64,000 nucleotides of DNA, from positions 62,001 through 126,000 of the forward strand of contig CAZXIJ010000004.1 of assembly GCA_964640725.1 (NCBI GenBank), in the 5' to 3' direction. This document shows, in pieces, positions 58,050 through 64,000 of the stretch (its first letter is position 1; every line of letters begins with the position of its first letter). The translations under genes were made by a program, and so were the position numbers. A model generated the notes under the pieces. The model was not told the DNA's origin. It was given only the letters and a program-made list of their open reading frames with translations, and searched no databases. The DNA is from CALHVX01 sp964640725 (lineage in GTDB: Bacteria > Pseudomonadota > Gammaproteobacteria > Pseudomonadales > Azotimanducaceae).

Positions 58050-59025
58050 TCATCCGTGCGGCGAGCGGCCGCCGGAGGCCTCGCTCAGGGGCCCGAAGGA
58101 GATCCGGCCGGCCCGGGCCTGCAGTGTCCCGGCCCCCAGCCGCAGGGTCCCGCGCTGGCCGTCGCTGGCCTGAACTTGACGACAGAACTCCTCCAGGGCC
58201 CGGTCCGTCGCCTGATGTTCGCCCTGGCTGGCCAGCCAGGCTCGCAGCCGGGCAATGCCGGCAGCGCCCTGGCAATCCCTCGCCGGCAGGTCCGGGAGGC
58301 CGGCAAGAAGATGCTCGAGCGCCTGCCGCTGAGCCTCGCTGGCCGCGCCAGACCGGGCCAGGGCCTGGGCAGCCTGAGGCCAGCGCGCGCGAATCGGGTC
58401 CAGCACCTGGTGCCGCAGGTAGTTTCGATCGGGCGTGCTCGAGGCGTTGTCCGGATCTTCGACCCAGCTCAGCGCGCGGGTCTCGGCGTAGTCCCGCAAC
58501 GCCTGGCGCGGCACTTCCAGCAGGGGTCGGGCCAGCAGCTTGCCATCGCCCAGGGACCGCGCTGCCGGCATGGGCAGCACGCCACGGCCCTGCAGTAGCC
58601 GCAGCAGCACCGTCTCGGCCTGATCATCGGCATGGTGCGCCAGCAGCAGAACATCGCCCGCCACCAGCTGCGCGGCGAAAGCGGCGTAGCGCGCCGCCCG
58701 GGCTGCCGCCTCGAGGCTGCCGCCGGTCGCCGCCAGCTCCCCAGGCGGGAGACAGTGCGTCGCGAGGGGCACGGCCAACGCATCGCAGCGTCGCTGGCAA
58801 TGCTCGGCCCAGCGCGCAGCGTCGGGATGCAGGCCGTGATTGACGTGCACCGCGGCCAGCCGGGGTGCCGGCGCAACGCGTGCTCGCAGCTCGACCACGG
58901 CTTCCAGGAGCACCGCTGAATCCATGCCGCCGCTATAGCCGACCCAAACCCGGCCGCTGTGCCCGCGAGCATCGTGCCACCAGGCGTCCAGCGCCGCGCT
59001 GACGACGGCACCGGCTGGCGAGCGG

Positions 59026-59033
<8 letters not shown>
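58050..59033 (-). CDS. tilS: tRNA(Ile)-lysidine synthetase
   Basis: A 327-residue N-type ATP pyrophosphatase: VGYSGGMDSAVLLEAVVEL is the SGGxDS P-loop, VHVNHGLHPDA the second core motif, AHHADDQAETVLLRLLQGRG the signature and PLLEVPRQALRDYA and NYLRHQVLDPIRARWP the tRNA-recognition part. It adds lysine to C34 of tRNA-Ile(CAU). The E. coli enzyme is about 430 residues; here the last C-terminal domain seems reduced. The start GTG at 59033 overlaps the dnaE stop by 8 nt and directly yields VADRSPAG before the core; no ATG fits. accA, usually between dnaE and tilS, is missing. Confidence 0.92.
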
Positions 59034-62627
<3,594 letters not shown>

Positions 62628-62631
<4 letters not shown>

Positions 62632-63320
62632 GAGCACAGCGCCCGCACCGGGGCGAAGCTGCGCCGGTGAATCTCGCAGGGGCCCAGCTGGGCCAGCGCC
62701 GCCTGATGGGCGCGCGTGCCGTAGCCTTTGTGAGCCGCGAAGTGATAGCCGGGAAACGCATCGTCGTAACGGGCCATGAGAGTGTCCCGGGCGACTTTCG
62801 CCAGAACCGAGGCGGCACCGATTTCCGGGACCCGGGCATCGCCCTTCACCACCGCGAACGCCGAGCGGGCCAGATCCTGAATCGGTGGAACGCGGTTGCC
62901 GTCAATGAGCGCGCACGGCACGGGACCGTCGAGGCCAGGCTGGTCGAGCAGCGCCTGCAGCGCTCGCCGCATGGCCAGCTCCGTGGCGTGCAGAATGTTC
63001 ATCCGGTCGATCTCTTCGACGCTGGCCCAGGCAATGCTCCAGGCCCGGGCTTCCTGCTCGACCCGCTGGGCAAGGCCGGGGCGGGCCCGGGCGCTGACCG
63101 CCTTGGAGTCCCGGCCCAAAGTCGCGTCAAACTGCACGGGCAACATGACCGCCGCAGCGCATACGGGCCCGGCCAGGGGGCCACGACCGACCTCGTCGAT
63201 ACCCACCAGCCCTTGCGCGCGCCAGTCTGCAAGGGCGGCATCGAAGGCCCGATCGCTCGGCGCCGCAAATTGCGGGTGCGTTGTACGGGCGCGGGGGCGC
63301 GCCGGAGTGATGGCGGTCAT
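62628..63320 (-). CDS. rnhB: Ribonuclease HII
   Basis: A 230-residue RNase HII. The active-site DExGRG is in VGIDEVGRGPLAGPV with the Asp-Glu pair, the third Asp is in CALIDGNRVPP and the fourth in the IGAASVLAKVARD segment; GYHFAAHKGYGTRAHQAAL is the tRNA-like hybrid-binding helix region. It removes ribonucleotides and RNA primers from DNA hybrids. The N-terminal 20 residues, rich in Arg and Thr, form an extra tail. The ATG overlaps the lpxB stop by 4 nt, and the stop overlaps dnaE. The lpxB-rnhB-dnaE order matches the standard gammaproteobacterial lipid A locus. Confidence 0.96.
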
Positions 63321-64000
63321 GAACCTCTGCGATCAATGAGCTGCGCGATCGCCCCGGCGGCCCGGCCGTTGGCGTCGCAGCGCAGCAGATCGTGCAGCGT
63401 AGCGCAGGCTTGCGCGTATTCCGAGCTTCGCTCGCTGCGCTCGAGCTCACCGAGCAGCGCGGAGGCCAGCAACACCGGCGTCGCGTCGTCCTGCAGCAGC
63501 TCAGGGACAAGCGCCCGGCCTGCAAGGATGTTGGGGAGCGCGATGTAGTCCGTACGGAGCATCCGCCGGACCAGCTGATAGCTCAGACCCCCGAGCCGAT
63601 AGCTCACGACCATCGGGCACTGCAGCAGGGTTGCTTCCAGGGTCGAGGTGCCGGATTTGACGAAGGCGGCATCGGCGGCTGTCAGCGCCGTCCGTGCCGG
63701 CGCCTCGTCAACGATGCAGGTCAGATCATCGTAGCCGCGCAGCAGCTGCTGCACCCGGGCTCGCAAGGCCGGTCGCGGACAGGGCAGCACGAAGGTCACC
63801 GGCCGCAGGGCCACCTGCAGGCGCCGGGCGGCGTCCAGGAAACGCGGCAGCATCTGCTCGATCTCGCTGCCCCGGCTGCCGGGCAGAATCGCGATGCAGC
63901 GCTGTCCCTCGCTCACCCCGAGCGCCTGCCGAGCGCGCCGTTGGCGAGCGCGCCGATCCGTCACGGGCGCGATCTCGTCTGCCAGCGGGTGTCCGACATA
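63317..64000 (-). CDS. lpxB: Lipid-A-disaccharide synthase, C-terminal part (runs off right edge)
   Basis: The window contains the last 227 residues. They begin YVGHPLADEIAP, then CIAILPGSRGSEIEQMLPRF, AAFVKSGTSTLEATLLQCPMVVSYR (nucleotide-sugar binding), and IALPNILAGRALVPELLQ, all typical of LpxB. The enzyme joins UDP-2,3-diacylglucosamine with lipid X to make the tetra-acyl disaccharide of lipid A, working at the inner membrane. Its N-terminal part is outside the window. The stop overlaps rnhB by 4 nt, an arrangement that suggests co-translation through rnhB and dnaE. Confidence 0.95.
   Translation of the reverse strand, partial: YVGHPLADEIAPVTDRRARQRRARQALGVSEGQRCIAILPGSRGSEIEQMLPRFLDAARRLQVALRPVTFVLPCPRPALRARVQQLLRGYDDLTCIVDEAPARTALTAADAAFVKSGTSTLEATLLQCPMVVSYRLGGLSYQLVRRMLRTDYIALPNILAGRALVPELLQDDATPVLLASALLGELERSERSSEYAQACATLHDLLRCDANGRAAGAIAQLIDRRGS

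Overview
The window is GC-rich, densely coding DNA from a gammaproteobacterium. The clearest evidence is the minus-strand block from 49.5 kb to the right edge: in transcription order lpxB, rnhB, dnaE, tilS, pyrG, kdsA, eno, ftsB, truD, pcm, a DUF368 gene, nlpD and rpoS. This is the classic gammaproteobacterial order, but without accA, ispD, ispF and surE at their usual places. Two runs of exactly 100 N (9613-9712 and 30547-30646) show that this is a scaffolded draft, probably a metagenome or short-read assembly. I cannot place the genus. The load of acyl-CoA enzymes, P450s, a CaiB-type CoA transferase and a luciferase-like flavoenzyme suggests an aerobic degrader of hydrophobic substrates.

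Region by region. 1-9.6 kb: the N-terminal part of an acyl-CoA dehydrogenase with a glyoxalase-fold gene, a MerC-like membrane protein, a large periplasmic-propeller diguanylate cyclase, then a plus-strand run of trxB, thioesterase, isobutyryl-CoA-type dehydrogenase, DUF6489 and CoA transferase. 9.7-14.8 kb: a minus-strand operon of luciferase-like oxidoreductase, P450, PRISE-like enone reductase, D-2-hydroxyacid dehydrogenase and cyclophilin. 14.9-25 kb: a 2OG-Fe(II) oxygenase and an LtaS-type sulfatase-fold membrane enzyme, an SDR, gamma carbonic anhydrase plus MFS carrier, and a translationally coupled enoyl-CoA hydratase, fumarase and lipoprotein metallopeptidase, then nei. 25-28.5 kb: aldehyde dehydrogenase facing a CYP153-type P450 and its [2Fe-2S] ferredoxin, which together would turn an alkane into a fatty acid. 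28.7-38.7 kb: MATE exporter, a long repeat-stalked thioredoxin-like protein broken by an artificial gap, a sodium symporter overlapping a Cys/Met-metabolism PLP enzyme, a TIGR03084 protein, YceI, DAHP synthase and a methyltransferase-like protein. 38.7-46.5 kb: a stand-alone RlmK, a Nu-class GST, a four-gene operon (cupredoxin, EAL phosphodiesterase, DUF3034 protein, lipoprotein haemoglobin), and a WYL regulator divergent from a SnoaL-like gene with striking palindromes between them. 46.5-49.4 kb: cytochrome c', cytochrome b561 and a DUF885 lipoprotein. 49.5-64 kb: the housekeeping block.

The best candidate for an undescribed system is the cupredoxin/EAL/DUF3034/haemoglobin operon at 40595-44928. 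Three of its products are exported, one probably anchored as a lipoprotein, and the fourth is a membrane c-di-GMP phosphodiesterase with a periplasmic sensor. It looks like an envelope copper/heme input coupled to c-di-GMP. Gene packing is extreme: many junctions are 4-nt stop/start overlaps using ATG, GTG, TTG and, at nlpD, apparently CTG.
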